Source: Planctomycetota bacterium
GTDB taxonomy: Bacteria; Planctomycetota; Planctomycetia; Pirellulales; Pirellulaceae
Assembly (NCBI GenBank): GCA_027619595.1
Contig: JAQCHP010000029.1
Span: 1 to 41,943, forward strand
Direction: 5' to 3'
Length of the DNA stretch: 41,943 nucleotides
The first letter of the stretch is position 1. Every line of letters begins with the position of its first letter. Of this stretch, positions 33,880-41,943 are shown piece by piece. Below the pieces are notes generated by a model. It had not been told where the DNA came from. It was given only the letters and a program-made list of their open reading frames with translations, and ran no database searches. Made by a program: the position numbers and the translations under genes.

Positions 33880-35784
33880 CTAGCGAATCAATCCCATTCG
33901 CATAAAGTCCGGTGGAAGAGCGTTAATCACGGGGTATTTTTCCATTTCGGTCCGACCAGGAAAGCCGGAAATTTGCCCTTGAGGATAATAAATCATGAAC
34001 GCTTTTCCCAACAATAATTCCCGTTCCACGTAACTGGGTCCCTCCCAAAGCCGCGCGTCCTTGCTCGAGGGACTGTTGTCGCCCATGGGAAAAAACTGGT
34101 CTGCTTTCAGCGAGAACTCTTCCGATTGTCGCCGGTCGAACAGGTCCCCCTCGCGCCAAACTTCCGGAAAGCGGAAATAATCATCGAGCGTGCATATGCC
34201 GTTAAAATCGAGTCCGTTTCGGTTGCGCAGCCATGTCGCCAAATGGCTGAGTTCGTCATGAATGGCAATGTCTGGATATTCAATGATCGACCCCTGCCGT
34301 GTACGCGGATTCACGGCCACGTAATAAACATCGCGGTGAACTTGGAGGCGTGCGATGCTGCCGGTAACCCCTTGAATTCCGATGCCGATCGGAGATAAGT
34401 CGCCGGCATTGGTGGTACTCCACTGAGGCCGTTGTCGAGCAGGAACGCTATACGTGGTGGGACCGCTGAATTCCACCAGCTTTCCGTCAACCCAGACCAA
34501 TATCTGGTTGTCGACGTTGGAAAATTTGATGTTGTGCTTACCGGCGCCACGTACGTTCGTACGGGCTTGTCGGTCGGCCGCATCACTCTCTTCCCCATCG
34601 AAGGCAATTGAGTCACCCGCGTTGGAGTCACCCGCGATGACGAGACGGGCGTCACCCGTTTTGATATCAAAATGACATTGGAAGCGGTGCGTTGATTCGA
34701 CCAGTTCCATTACGAACTCGCCTTCGGCCGAATCGACTTGCAGGTCACAAGTAACCGCCAAATCGCCCACCCAATGTCCACCACATGTGCCGCTGGGGGC
34801 CGACATTCGGTTTCGGTCTTGATGAACTTTCGCATTGTACGAATAAAAATCGGTAATTAGCGACGGTCTCGGACGCAACACATCGTCGGTGGGCACTGGC
34901 TCACCATTATCGATCATTTCCCAATGATCCTGGGACGGGACCATATGTTGATATCGTAGCCAATGAAGTTGGGAAGATGCATTCGTACCGATCTGAAACG
35001 AACTTCCGCCATCGGGGGACTTCCAAGTCGACGCGTCGGACTCGCTGATCGGCCGCCAACGGGCTGGCCACCCTGCCTTTGTGAGTTCCTCGGCTACGAA
35101 TCGTGTATCGTGCACCGGTTGCAGCATCGCTAGAACTTTGGCCGGGGGCTTTCTTTGAATCACAAAATCCGCTTGCTGTGAGGCAAGGGTGTAGACATCT
35201 CCTTGCACGATCCGCAAAGTTTCATTGGGTAGCCCCACCAAGCGTTTGATAAAATTCTGCTTTGCGTTAGCCGGGAACTTGAAAACAATGACATCCCAGC
35301 GTTTGGGATCCGCGATGTCGTACGCGAACTTATTGACAAGGATCCGATCCCCATTGAGTCCGGGGTAGGACGGAACTTCGCGTCGTCCTTGGGTTTCTAC
35401 AGTCGAATTCGGATACTGACACATGGGGCAAATAGTTTGCACAATGTGCCCCTGCCCTCGGACTTCGTCGATACTAGCACCTACCTGGTGCCAATTGCCA
35501 CATTTTTCGCATTGAACGCTGAGGTAACGGCCACGCAGGGTTGGCGCCATCGAACCGGTGGGAATGACGAACGCTTCTGCCTCGAAAGCGCGAAACAAAA
35601 ACGCCAATATGATCGCCACAACTACCGACTCAATGGCTTCGCGATTCCAGCGTGCACTGGCGGAGGCCGACACCGTCGGTTGCGAAACGTAATCCGTGAC
35701 GCTACGGGCACGTGGCGTTCTCACGCTCGGCTTCGCATCGCCGGGAGTACTGAAGGCCCGATCTCGCTTCTTTTTCTGGCTCAT
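33880..35784 (-). CDS. lepB: Signal peptidase I with zinc-ribbon and large inserted domain
   Basis: Cleaves signal peptides of exported proteins at the outer face of the inner membrane. At 634 residues it is twice the usual size. One membrane helix (about 51-66) precedes box B FVIPTGSMAPTLRG with catalytic Ser78. The catalytic Lys is K180 in NFIKRLVGLPNE, and box E is FPMGDNSPSSKDAR (565-578). Between boxes B and C is a zinc-ribbon-like insert (C92, C95, C119, C122). Between the Lys region and box E lies a ~350-residue insert, part of which (about 345-490: GEFVMELVES, HRFQCHFDIKTGDARLVI, KFSNVDNQILVWVDGKLVEF) looks like a concanavalin/LamG-like beta sandwich. Its ATG overlaps the lepA stop (ATGA). 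Confidence 0.92.
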   Translation of the reverse strand: MSQKKKRDRAFSTPGDAKPSVRTPRARSVTDYVSQPTVSASASARWNREAIESVVVAIILAFLFRAFEAEAFVIPTGSMAPTLRGRYLSVQCEKCGNWHQVGASIDEVRGQGHIVQTICPMCQYPNSTVETQGRREVPSYPGLNGDRILVNKFAYDIADPKRWDVIVFKFPANAKQNFIKRLVGLPNETLRIVQGDVYTLASQQADFVIQRKPPAKVLAMLQPVHDTRFVAEELTKAGWPARWRPISESDASTWKSPDGGSSFQIGTNASSQLHWLRYQHMVPSQDHWEMIDNGEPVPTDDVLRPRPSLITDFYSYNAKVHQDRNRMSAPSGTCGGHWVGDLAVTCDLQVDSAEGEFVMELVESTHRFQCHFDIKTGDARLVIAGDSNAGDSIAFDGEESDAADRQARTNVRGAGKHNIKFSNVDNQILVWVDGKLVEFSGPTTYSVPARQRPQWSTTNAGDLSPIGIGIQGVTGSIARLQVHRDVYYVAVNPRTRQGSIIEYPDIAIHDELSHLATWLRNRNGLDFNGICTLDDYFRFPEVWREGDLFDRRQSEEFSLKADQFFPMGDNSPSSKDARLWEGPSYVERELLLGKAFMIYYPQGQISGFPGRTEMEKYPVINALPPDFMRMGLIR

Positions 35785-37592
35785 TTCGTTTCACCCGTTT
35801 CCAATACGGCCATAAACGCCTTCTGAGGGATGTCGACCTGACCGATCGACTTCATCCGCTTCTTGCCCTCTCGCTGTTTGGCCCACAGTTTGCGTTTGCG
35901 CGTGATGTCGCCACCATAACACTTCGCCGTCACGTTCTTGCGCATGGCGGGCACGGTTTCGCGAGCAATCACGCGGGAGCCAATCGCAGCCTGGACAGCA
36001 ATCTCAAACATATGCCGTTCGATTTCTGCCTTAAGTTTCTTCACCACTGCACGTCCTCGTCGGTCCGCGTCGCGCCGATCGCAGATGATGGCAAGTGCGT
36101 CCACTTTGTTGCCGTTGACGAGCATATCAAGTCGCACCAAGTCCGCAGGTTCGTAACCAATCACTTCGTAGTCCATTGTGCCAAATCCACGCGTGACGCT
36201 CTTCAGTTTGTCATGCAGATCGTAGATGACCTCGGCCAGCGGCAGGTGATACGACAACATCGCTCGTGTAGGAGATAGATATTCGGTCTTGGTAAGCGAG
36301 CCACGTCGGTCCTGGCAAAGCTTCATGGCGGCGCCAATATATTCGGTTGGAAGCACCAGGTTCACTTTGACAATTGGTTGTCGAAACTCTTCGATGTCCC
36401 CAGCGTCAGGCACCTCTTGCGGGCGGTGAATGTCGATGGTCTCTCCGCTGCGTGTGAGCACCTCGTAGGTGACATTCGGAGCAGTCTGCACCAAATCAAT
36501 ATCCGATTCCTGCTCCAAGCGCTGCTGGACGATCTCCATATGGAGCAGCCCCAAGAATCCACAACGAAACCCGAACCCCAGAGCTTCGCTGGATTCGGGT
36601 TGAAATTCGAAACTCGGGTCATTGATCGAAAGTTTATTGAGCGCATCCCGTAATTCATCGAAGTCTTGACCATCCGAGGGGTACAACCCGCAATAAACCA
36701 TTCTTTTCGGCTGTTGGTAGCCCGGGAGTGGGGTTGAAACCCCTTCGCGAATGTCACCCACCGTCTCCCCGATGTGGACTTCGTCCAGTGATTTAATATT
36801 GCAAATCAGGTATCCCACCTGCCCTGCATGCAAAACGGTACATGGTTTCCGTTGTGGCACAAACTGTCCAAGCTCAACGACTTCGTACGTTTTATTACTC
36901 CGCAGCATGCGAATTTTTTGGCCAAGTCGCACCTGTCCAGTCATCATCCGCACGTAAGTGATGGCACCGCGAAACGAGTCGTAGTGCGAATCGAAAATCA
37001 TCGCCTGCAGCGGCGCGTCGACATCACCGGTTGGAGGTGGGATGCGTTCGATCACCGCCGATAATAGTTCTTCAATACCGATTCCTGACTTGGCGCTAGC
37101 GCGCACAACGTCGGCGGGATCGATGGCAAGTGATTGCTCCATTTCCACCAACACTTCATCGGGACGGGCATGCAAAAGATCAATCTTGTTGATAACCGGT
37201 ACAATTAACAGATCATGTTCCATAGCGGCGTACGCATTGGCTACCGTTTGCGCCTCAACACCTTGAAATGCATCCACGAGCAATAGCGCGCCTTCACAGC
37301 AAGAAAATGACCGGGAAACTTCGTAGTGGAAGTCAACGTGTCCAGGCGTATCGATTAAGTTGAGCTCGTACTCTTGGCCCTTGTAGGTATATTTCATGGC
37401 TACGCTGCGGGCCTTGATGGTGATGCCACGGGCGCGTTCCAGCTCCATGTCGTCCAGCACCTGTTCCTTCATCTGGCGCTTGTCCACGGTTCCGGTAAAC
37501 TCCAACAATCGATCAGCGAGCGTGCTCTTTCCGTGATCGATGTGGGCGATAATGCAGAAATTACGAATATACTTTAGTTCCATTGCGGTCAT
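35781..37592 (-). CDS. lepA: Elongation factor 4 (LepA), ribosome-associated GTPase
   Basis: Translational GTPase implicated in back-translocation or initiation quality. From the ATG at 37592 (CGGAG seven bases upstream) it is 603 residues, the normal size. G1 is AHIDHGKST, G3 DTPGHVDF and G4 NKID. Domain II and the EF-G-like domains follow, and the C-terminal LepA-specific domain ends GDITRKRKLWAKQREGKKRM, which is diagnostic. An ATG at 37583 would also serve. It overlaps lepB by four bases; lepA-lepB is a classic arrangement, here with lepA first. Confidence 0.98.
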   Translation of the reverse strand: MTAMELKYIRNFCIIAHIDHGKSTLADRLLEFTGTVDKRQMKEQVLDDMELERARGITIKARSVAMKYTYKGQEYELNLIDTPGHVDFHYEVSRSFSCCEGALLLVDAFQGVEAQTVANAYAAMEHDLLIVPVINKIDLLHARPDEVLVEMEQSLAIDPADVVRASAKSGIGIEELLSAVIERIPPPTGDVDAPLQAMIFDSHYDSFRGAITYVRMMTGQVRLGQKIRMLRSNKTYEVVELGQFVPQRKPCTVLHAGQVGYLICNIKSLDEVHIGETVGDIREGVSTPLPGYQQPKRMVYCGLYPSDGQDFDELRDALNKLSINDPSFEFQPESSEALGFGFRCGFLGLLHMEIVQQRLEQESDIDLVQTAPNVTYEVLTRSGETIDIHRPQEVPDAGDIEEFRQPIVKVNLVLPTEYIGAAMKLCQDRRGSLTKTEYLSPTRAMLSYHLPLAEVIYDLHDKLKSVTRGFGTMDYEVIGYEPADLVRLDMLVNGNKVDALAIICDRRDADRRGRAVVKKLKAEIERHMFEIAVQAAIGSRVIARETVPAMRKNVTAKCYGGDITRKRKLWAKQREGKKRMKSIGQVDIPQKAFMAVLETGETK

Positions 37593-37694
37593 GTTATGCT
37601 CCGGCGTTAATACAGTGCTAAAAGTTGAGGGCCGCAAGGGTTGCGATTGCCTCAGGCAAAAAGCAACAATATTGTCCGCCGTGTGAAAAATGAA

Positions 37695-38729
37695 TTAGAT
37701 TTGGTCCCGTAATGCTCGAGTTCTCGCCACCCCGGCTGCACCGATATATCCCGCGTCGCTACCCAAGCTGGCAAATTCGATTCTTGAACGTTGGACTAAC
37801 GTTGGAAACGCACGGGCGCGAACTTCTTCCCGCACGCGTTGCAGGAATTGATTGCCGAGCGCACTCGCGGCTCCGCCAAACGTCATCGCCCCTCCCAGTA
37901 CGACCACGGCGGGGTCGATGGTGTGTAAAAGGTTGACGACGCCAACACCCAAATACCGTCCTGTTTCCAGCACAATTTGCTGCGATAAGGGGTCCCCTTG
38001 AGCAGCGTACTCCGCCACCATTCGGGGTGTCAGCGTCTCACCCCGTTCGATCGCCAATCGAAGGGGGCTCGCTGCCCCTGCTTGCAATGCCTCTCGGGTT
38101 CGTTCCACGACGGCTTTGGCAGATACATACGCTTCCAAATGACCAAGTTGCCCACAACCGCACCGTCGCGCCGATTCATTGTAGTCGATGATGATATGCC
38201 CGCATTCAGCTCCGTGACTGTGCTCACCGTCCACGAGCAACTCGTTCACAATAATCCCGCACCCCAATCCGGTCCCCAAGGTAAACATCACAAGGCTGGA
38301 AAATTTTTCACCAGTCCCCACCCAAAACTCGCCGAAGGCAGCCGCGTTGGCGTCGTTTTCGAACGCAACCGGCTTTCCGCTGCAGTGTGCCAGTTCATCC
38401 CGCAGGGGAAAATCCCACCAATGCGGCAGATTATGCGGTTGGAGCAGCAAGCCGCCAGGAATGTCCATGGAACCCGGAGCAGCTAATCCGATTGCCCGGA
38501 CCGCCGACCAAGTATGGCCCGCTGCCGACACGATCTCCTGGGCTACCAAAGCCGCCTGTGCCATCGCCGACTCAGGCCCACGCTCCTCCTGGGTATCGAT
38601 GGACCGTTTCCCCTGAGTCTGGCCACGAGAATCCACCAAGCCAATCTTGATGCTCGTGCCACCAACGTCCACCCCGACATACAACGGCAGTTCAGCGGAC
38701 CCGGCAGTGTCGTGGGAAGGGACGGTCAT
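37695..38729 (-). CDS. ROK-family sugar kinase (probable glucokinase)
   Basis: Predicted ATP-dependent kinase of glucose or a related hexose, 344 residues from the ATG at 38729. YVGVDVGGTSIKIGLVD is the phosphate-binding motif, FENDANAAAFGEFW has the catalytic Asp, and LGTGLGCGIIVNEL is the second phosphate motif. HGAECGHI and CGCGQLGHLEAYVS form the zinc-binding ROK signature, with His at the place of the usual last Cys (CxCGxxGCxE). No N-terminal helix-turn-helix is present, so this is a kinase rather than a ROK repressor. AAGG precedes the start. A longer frame to 38795 lacks support. The sugar is not certain. Confidence 0.88.
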   Translation of the reverse strand: MTVPSHDTAGSAELPLYVGVDVGGTSIKIGLVDSRGQTQGKRSIDTQEERGPESAMAQAALVAQEIVSAAGHTWSAVRAIGLAAPGSMDIPGGLLLQPHNLPHWWDFPLRDELAHCSGKPVAFENDANAAAFGEFWVGTGEKFSSLVMFTLGTGLGCGIIVNELLVDGEHSHGAECGHIIIDYNESARRCGCGQLGHLEAYVSAKAVVERTREALQAGAASPLRLAIERGETLTPRMVAEYAAQGDPLSQQIVLETGRYLGVGVVNLLHTIDPAVVVLGGAMTFGGAASALGNQFLQRVREEVRARAFPTLVQRSRIEFASLGSDAGYIGAAGVARTRALRDQI

Positions 38730-38878
38730 GGGCCTTGAACATAGGAAAACAATCGAAAATACCTGCCAGAGTATAAGCGAGAAGACCTGACGCAATCAAT
38801 TGTAACCCAAGAAAATCAGGTCTTCGACGCCCAAACGCTATGACGCCACGCACTCGGGAAAAGCGCCCACTCGTCCCC

Positions 38879-38942
38879 GGGGCTCCAGTCGTCCACGGGG
38901 CTCCAGTCGTCCACGGGGCTCCAGTCGTCCACGGGGCTACTG
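38879..38942. repeat. 18-bp tandem repeat
   Basis: Three perfect head-to-tail copies of GGGGCTCCAGTCGTCCAC (38879-38896, 38897-38914, 38915-38932), followed by a partial fourth (GGGGCT-ACTGG) and preceded by a degraded partial (CTCGTCCCC). The array ends only a few bases before the stop of the DUF6580 gene on the minus strand. Probably a slippage-generated minisatellite; no protein frame is implied. Confidence 0.85.
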
Positions 38943-38949
38943 GGCGGGG

Positions 38950-39525
38950 CTACCGGGCCTCCCGCACCTGAGGAGTTGTTGGAGCGACCGCGGCAACCGC
39001 AATCATCACCGTGGCGTAGGTTCCGAACAGGGCGAATGCAAATACAATGTCACCCGCCAGCGTATAGCGAAAAAACTCCAGGCCGCGGGCGAAACACAGC
39101 CAAAATCCTGGTAATGTCTTCTCATACCAAGGAGTTACGCACCAAGTCACAAAATTGGTCGAGACAAAAAACACAACCGAAGACGCACTTACGCAACTTA
39201 CCAGTCGCACGACATTTCCAATCGTTTTCACCGGCGACGAACCCTGAATCGACCAGCGAGTACTTGCCCATTTACCCCAAAACACCGGCGCCGCCAAAGC
39301 GATGTAGACGGTGGCCATCAGGAGCCCTTGATACCCACCCAAGAATTGATCGGTGATCGCCATGACGCAAAACGGTACCGCGAGTGCCCATTTCTGGTCG
39401 GAGAGTACGTAACCAGCAAATAACGCGAGCGACGCCACCGGCGCAAAGTTAGGGATAGCGACGAATGCCAAACGGGCCGCTACACCCAAGACGACTAAAA
39501 ACAAAATGATAAGTGCCGATTTCAT
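38950..39525 (-). CDS. DUF6580-type integral membrane protein (ECF S-component-like)
   Basis: 191 residues with five or six membrane segments. The N-terminus ALIILFLVVLGVAARLAFVAIPNFAPVASLALFAGYVLS carries the 'R-x-P-NF-x-P-x-ASLALF-G' pattern of this family. DQKWALAVPFCVMAITDQFLGGY and a Trp-containing loop follow, and the protein ends in a hydrophobic helix (DIVFAFALFGTYATVMIAVA). The shape and position next to a DUF4430 lipoprotein are reminiscent of substrate-binding S components of ECF vitamin transporters. Neither an ECF T protein nor an ATPase is nearby. It follows the DUF4430 gene (66-base gap) on the same strand. Substrate unknown. Confidence 0.75.
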   Translation of the reverse strand: MKSALIILFLVVLGVAARLAFVAIPNFAPVASLALFAGYVLSDQKWALAVPFCVMAITDQFLGGYQGLLMATVYIALAAPVFWGKWASTRWSIQGSSPVKTIGNVVRLVSCVSASSVVFFVSTNFVTWCVTPWYEKTLPGFWLCFARGLEFFRYTLAGDIVFAFALFGTYATVMIAVAAVAPTTPQVREAR

Positions 39526-39591
39526 GGATTCACCGTTGTAGGGCCGCTCACAAGGCGGCGCACCAATGCACCAAGCCTCACCGGCAAAATT

Positions 39592-40035
39592 CTACTGGTA
39601 GGAGTCGAATTTCCACAAGACGGTGTCGCCCGCTGAAAGCACATAAGTCGCAAATCCCTGGTCGGCAACCTTGTCATTCACGCGATATACCCAATTGAGA
39701 CCATCACTTCCGCTGTTGACGACACCATCGATTTCCACCAGGAAAGCGGTGCTCTCCTCGCCGCGCGTTTGAAACCGAATGCCCCGCCCGTGCTGACTTG
39801 CCGCCAGAAGCAAGTCGTGGACGGTCATCCCCTCAAAATACGGCAAACCGACAAAATGCTTCTGAACGCCGTCCCCATAATCGATCACCAGCCGTACAAT
39901 AATGCTGTTGTCGTTGTGGCCGCGGTCCACTTTGTTGGGGGCGGCGGGAATCGGCGTTGGCGAATCACGGCAGCCCGACACCAGGGCGATCAATAGCAAT
40001 GCGCAAGCCCAAGTTAGCTGTACCGATCGAATCAT
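39592..40035 (-). CDS. DUF4430-domain lipoprotein
   Basis: 147 residues. The lipobox LVSGC (Cys22) follows a hydrophobic signal (LTWACALLLIALVSGC). After a Pro-rich linker comes a small beta domain: VRLVIDYGDG, GMTVHDLLLAAS, GVVNSGSDGLNWVYRVNDK and AGDTVLWKF. This is the DUF4430 pattern, related to the C-terminal cobalamin-binding beta domain of transcobalamin and intrinsic factor. The protein is probably outside the cytoplasmic membrane and may capture a ligand for the downstream membrane protein. No cobalamin riboswitch is visible in the leader. Cobalamin itself is a guess from fold. Confidence 0.82.
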   Translation of the reverse strand: MIRSVQLTWACALLLIALVSGCRDSPTPIPAAPNKVDRGHNDNSIIVRLVIDYGDGVQKHFVGLPYFEGMTVHDLLLAASQHGRGIRFQTRGEESTAFLVEIDGVVNSGSDGLNWVYRVNDKVADQGFATYVLSAGDTVLWKFDSYQ

Positions 40036-40357
40036 AACGTGCAGTGACCTATTCCTCGGTAAGAAGGGATTCTAATAACGGCAAAGCGGCTCGGGCTTGG
40101 ATGCTTGCCTACGTCGATCCCTCAAAATCAGGCCCCAGTGGATTCCTGCAGCCTTTAATTCTTTTTTTCGGTTAGTGAGGTTTGACCGATCGTGTTCGCA
40201 GTAGGGCCTGAAAATTATCTCCATCTTGAATCGTCTGCCAACACGTTACTATCTACAGGGTACCCTTTCGATAGAGGATGACAAAGAGGATCGGAATAGA
40301 GTGGATTGGAACAGCGTCCGCAGTTCAACGTTGTAAGGCAAGAATGAGGAACCAGGC
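40036..40357. other. Divergent intergenic region
   Basis: 322 bases between the DUF4430 gene (minus) and the beta-oxidation gene (plus). It includes a T-tract (TTCTTTTTTTCGG near 40160) and a purine-rich stretch before the plus-strand start. I see no riboswitch, strong promoter or tRNA. Confidence 0.5.
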
Positions 40358-41943
40358 ATGGGTGGGAATCCAACCGTAAACTTGACGTTTCCTGACGTCC
40401 ATACCGCGGTCTTGACCTTGGACGCTGTTGGCACGAGCGCCAATATCTTATCGCAATCAGTGCTAGAGGAAATCTCGCATTATCTCGATGAGCTGGAAGG
40501 CCGCGTTGATCTCCAGGGCCTCGTAATACGTTCTGGCAAACCGGGGATGTTCATTGCCGGGGCCGATCTGCGCGAGTTCATGACCGCCTTGGAGGGTCCG
40601 CCCGCCAAGACGGTAGAGATGTGCCATCGTGGTCAACAGCTTTTTTCTCGGTTGTCGCGCGGGCCCTATGTGAGTGTTGCATGCATCGACGGTATTTGTG
40701 TCGGAGGTGGGACTGAATTGGCATGCTGGTGCGACCGACGCATCGCTTCCAGCCACCCGAAGACGGAGATTGGCCTGCCGGAAGTCAAACTAGGAATCTT
40801 TCCGGGATGGGGCGGGACCGTGCGACTGCCTCGCATCATCGGACTTGGCAACGCAGTGGAGATGATCACAAGTGGGGAATCGGTTACCGCCGAAGACGCG
40901 TTAAGAATGGGATTGGTGAGCATGGTGGCCGAACCGGACCACATGCTTTCGGCGGCCATCCGCCTGGTTCAACTTGAATTTGCCAATGGAGGCTTTCGTC
41001 GCGATCGCCAGCGTTGGCAGGGTCCCATCCAAATCGGGGACACGGAACTCGCGTTCCTAGGTGCAACGGCGTCGGCGGTAATTCAACAACAGACGCAGGG
41101 TCAATATCCAGCACCGTCCGCGGCGCTGGAAACGATGCTCGAATCGGCCAGTCTAGACGCCGACGCAGCCTGCCAACTGGAAGCCGCAGGGGTAGGCAAA
41201 CTGTTTGGGTCGGAGGTCAATCGATCGCTGCTGAATGTCTTTTTTATCACCGATCGTAACAAGAAAGATCAGGGTGTCGCCGTCGCATCGAGCCGACCGA
41301 CGAACCTTCAGACGGTTGGGGTGATCGGCGCCGGAATTATGGGCGCAGGAATCGCGGCCGCGAATCTCAAGCGAGAATTCTCTGTCGTCATGACCGACGC
41401 ATCATCGGACTATTTGGCCCGCGGTGCCCGCAACGTGTTGGAGGAGGTTTCCTTTGACCGTCGCACCAAATCGGCGAATGCCGGGCGAATGCTTGAGTTT
41501 GCGCCTCGGTTACGGTCGGCTAGCGACCTAGCCGAGCTGTCGTCTTGCGATCTTGTGATTGAAGCCGTTGTGGAAAACCCTCAAGTCAAACAACAGGTCT
41601 TCCAGAAATTGGAGTCGCTGGTTCGCCAGGATGCAATCCTCGCTTCCAATACATCAACCATTCCGATCACCGTTCTGTCTCAGACGCTACAGTATCCCGA
41701 GCGATTTTGCGGGATCCATTTTTTCAACCCGGTCCGCAGTATGAAATTAGTTGAGGTGATTCGCGGACCTCGTACTTCGGATGCCACGATCGCGACGGCT
41801 GTGGCACACGTCAAAAAGCTAGGAAAGTACCCCGTCGTGATTCAGGATGGTCCCGGGTTCCTAGTCAATCGACTGTTGTTCCCCTACATGAACGAAGCTT
41901 TGGTGTTATTGGCGGAGGGAGGCCCCGTCGAATCGATCGAAAA
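40358..41943 (+). CDS. Fatty-acid oxidation multienzyme (enoyl-CoA hydratase / 3-hydroxyacyl-CoA dehydrogenase), 5' part
   Basis: FadB/FadJ-type alpha subunit of beta-oxidation, cut by the right edge after 528 codons (family ~700-730). The start is ATG 40358 with GAGGAACCAGG upstream. The N-terminal hydratase has GMFIAGADLREF (oxyanion hole), GGGTELACWCDRRIA and IGLPEVKLGIFPGWGGTVRL, containing the two catalytic glutamates. A linker leads to the dehydrogenase with the NAD site VGVIGAGIMGAGIAAAN (about residue 322 onward), ASNTSTIPI, and HFFNPVRSMKLVEVIRGP with the catalytic His and Glu. Divergent from the DUF4430 gene. FadB versus FadJ cannot be told without the C-terminus. Confidence 0.93.
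   Translation, partial: MGGNPTVNLTFPDVHTAVLTLDAVGTSANILSQSVLEEISHYLDELEGRVDLQGLVIRSGKPGMFIAGADLREFMTALEGPPAKTVEMCHRGQQLFSRLSRGPYVSVACIDGICVGGGTELACWCDRRIASSHPKTEIGLPEVKLGIFPGWGGTVRLPRIIGLGNAVEMITSGESVTAEDALRMGLVSMVAEPDHMLSAAIRLVQLEFANGGFRRDRQRWQGPIQIGDTELAFLGATASAVIQQQTQGQYPAPSAALETMLESASLDADAACQLEAAGVGKLFGSEVNRSLLNVFFITDRNKKDQGVAVASSRPTNLQTVGVIGAGIMGAGIAAANLKREFSVVMTDASSDYLARGARNVLEEVSFDRRTKSANAGRMLEFAPRLRSASDLAELSSCDLVIEAVVENPQVKQQVFQKLESLVRQDAILASNTSTIPITVLSQTLQYPERFCGIHFFNPVRSMKLVEVIRGPRTSDATIATAVAHVKKLGKYPVVIQDGPGFLVNRLLFPYMNEALVLLAEGGPVESIE

Noticed and set aside
38866-38942. Short regularly repeated units as a CRISPR array
   Set aside because: The units are head-to-tail with no spacers, and no cas gene is present. 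It is a tandem repeat.
40036-40200. Cobalamin riboswitch upstream of the DUF4430 lipoprotein gene
   Set aside because: I looked for the B12-box (GCCACTG) and conserved core on the minus strand and did not find a consistent arrangement.

Overview
The window is chromosomal DNA from a bacterium that looks like a planctomycete, most likely Pirellulales. The main clues are a signal peptidase I carrying a zinc ribbon and a very long insert, a decayed fragment resembling the planctomycete-type cytochrome domain (PSCyt1), a secreted toroid protein ending in LPIYQR, an LL-diaminopimelate aminotransferase-like enzyme, AsnRS plus a zinc-ribbon ValRS, and a 2-oxoacid:ferredoxin oxidoreductase. The assignment rests on gene content recognised by eye; no 16S or other marker is present. 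I saw no rRNA, tRNA, CRISPR array, transposase or phage gene.

Layout. 1-1106: C-terminal part of a secretin. 1223-5964 (-): citramalate synthase and valyl-tRNA synthetase, overlapping by one base. 6131-7509 (-): a CbiX/SirB-type chelatase coupled to an HSDL2-like short-chain dehydrogenase, divergent from cysK and a GT1 glycosyltransferase (7662-9867). 9804-13690: a 3.3-kb island with a secreted sialidase-family protein and a secreted terpene-cyclase-fold protein, bounded by a diverged direct duplication. The left copy keeps the intact glycosyltransferase end but a broken small membrane gene. The right copy keeps the intact small membrane gene but a broken glycosyltransferase tail. 13901-15199 (-): ribBA. 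15277-16104: an unrecognised conserved-looking gene. 16472-20561: korA-korB bracketed by two CBS-domain proteins. 20588-24432: a small membrane gene, asnS, an SDR and the start of a long operon.

23572-30723 is a tightly packed seven-gene operon (RDD, SpoIIM/DUF95, an unrecognised polytopic protein, DUF4129, DUF4350, MoxR ATPase, DUF58) with stop/start overlaps at five of six junctions. It resembles MoxR/DUF58 membrane-complex loci of unknown physiological role. It ends in a 6-bp convergent overlap with a dapL-like gene. 31954-32497 holds a probable cytochrome-domain remnant. On the minus strand follow a membrane J-domain protein coupled to lptB, lepB coupled to lepA, a ROK sugar kinase, an 18-bp tandem repeat, and a DUF6580 membrane protein next to a DUF4430 lipoprotein. 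The window ends inside a fadB/fadJ-type beta-oxidation multienzyme gene.

Most genes are housekeeping: amino-acid and riboflavin biosynthesis, translation, protein and lipid export, ferredoxin-linked carbon metabolism. The parts most worth a second look are the duplicated-flank island with a possible micro-ORF, the MoxR/DUF58 operon, the CBS-flanked ferredoxin oxidoreductase, the enlarged signal peptidase and the DUF6580/DUF4430 pair. All family names come from motif recognition without database searches.
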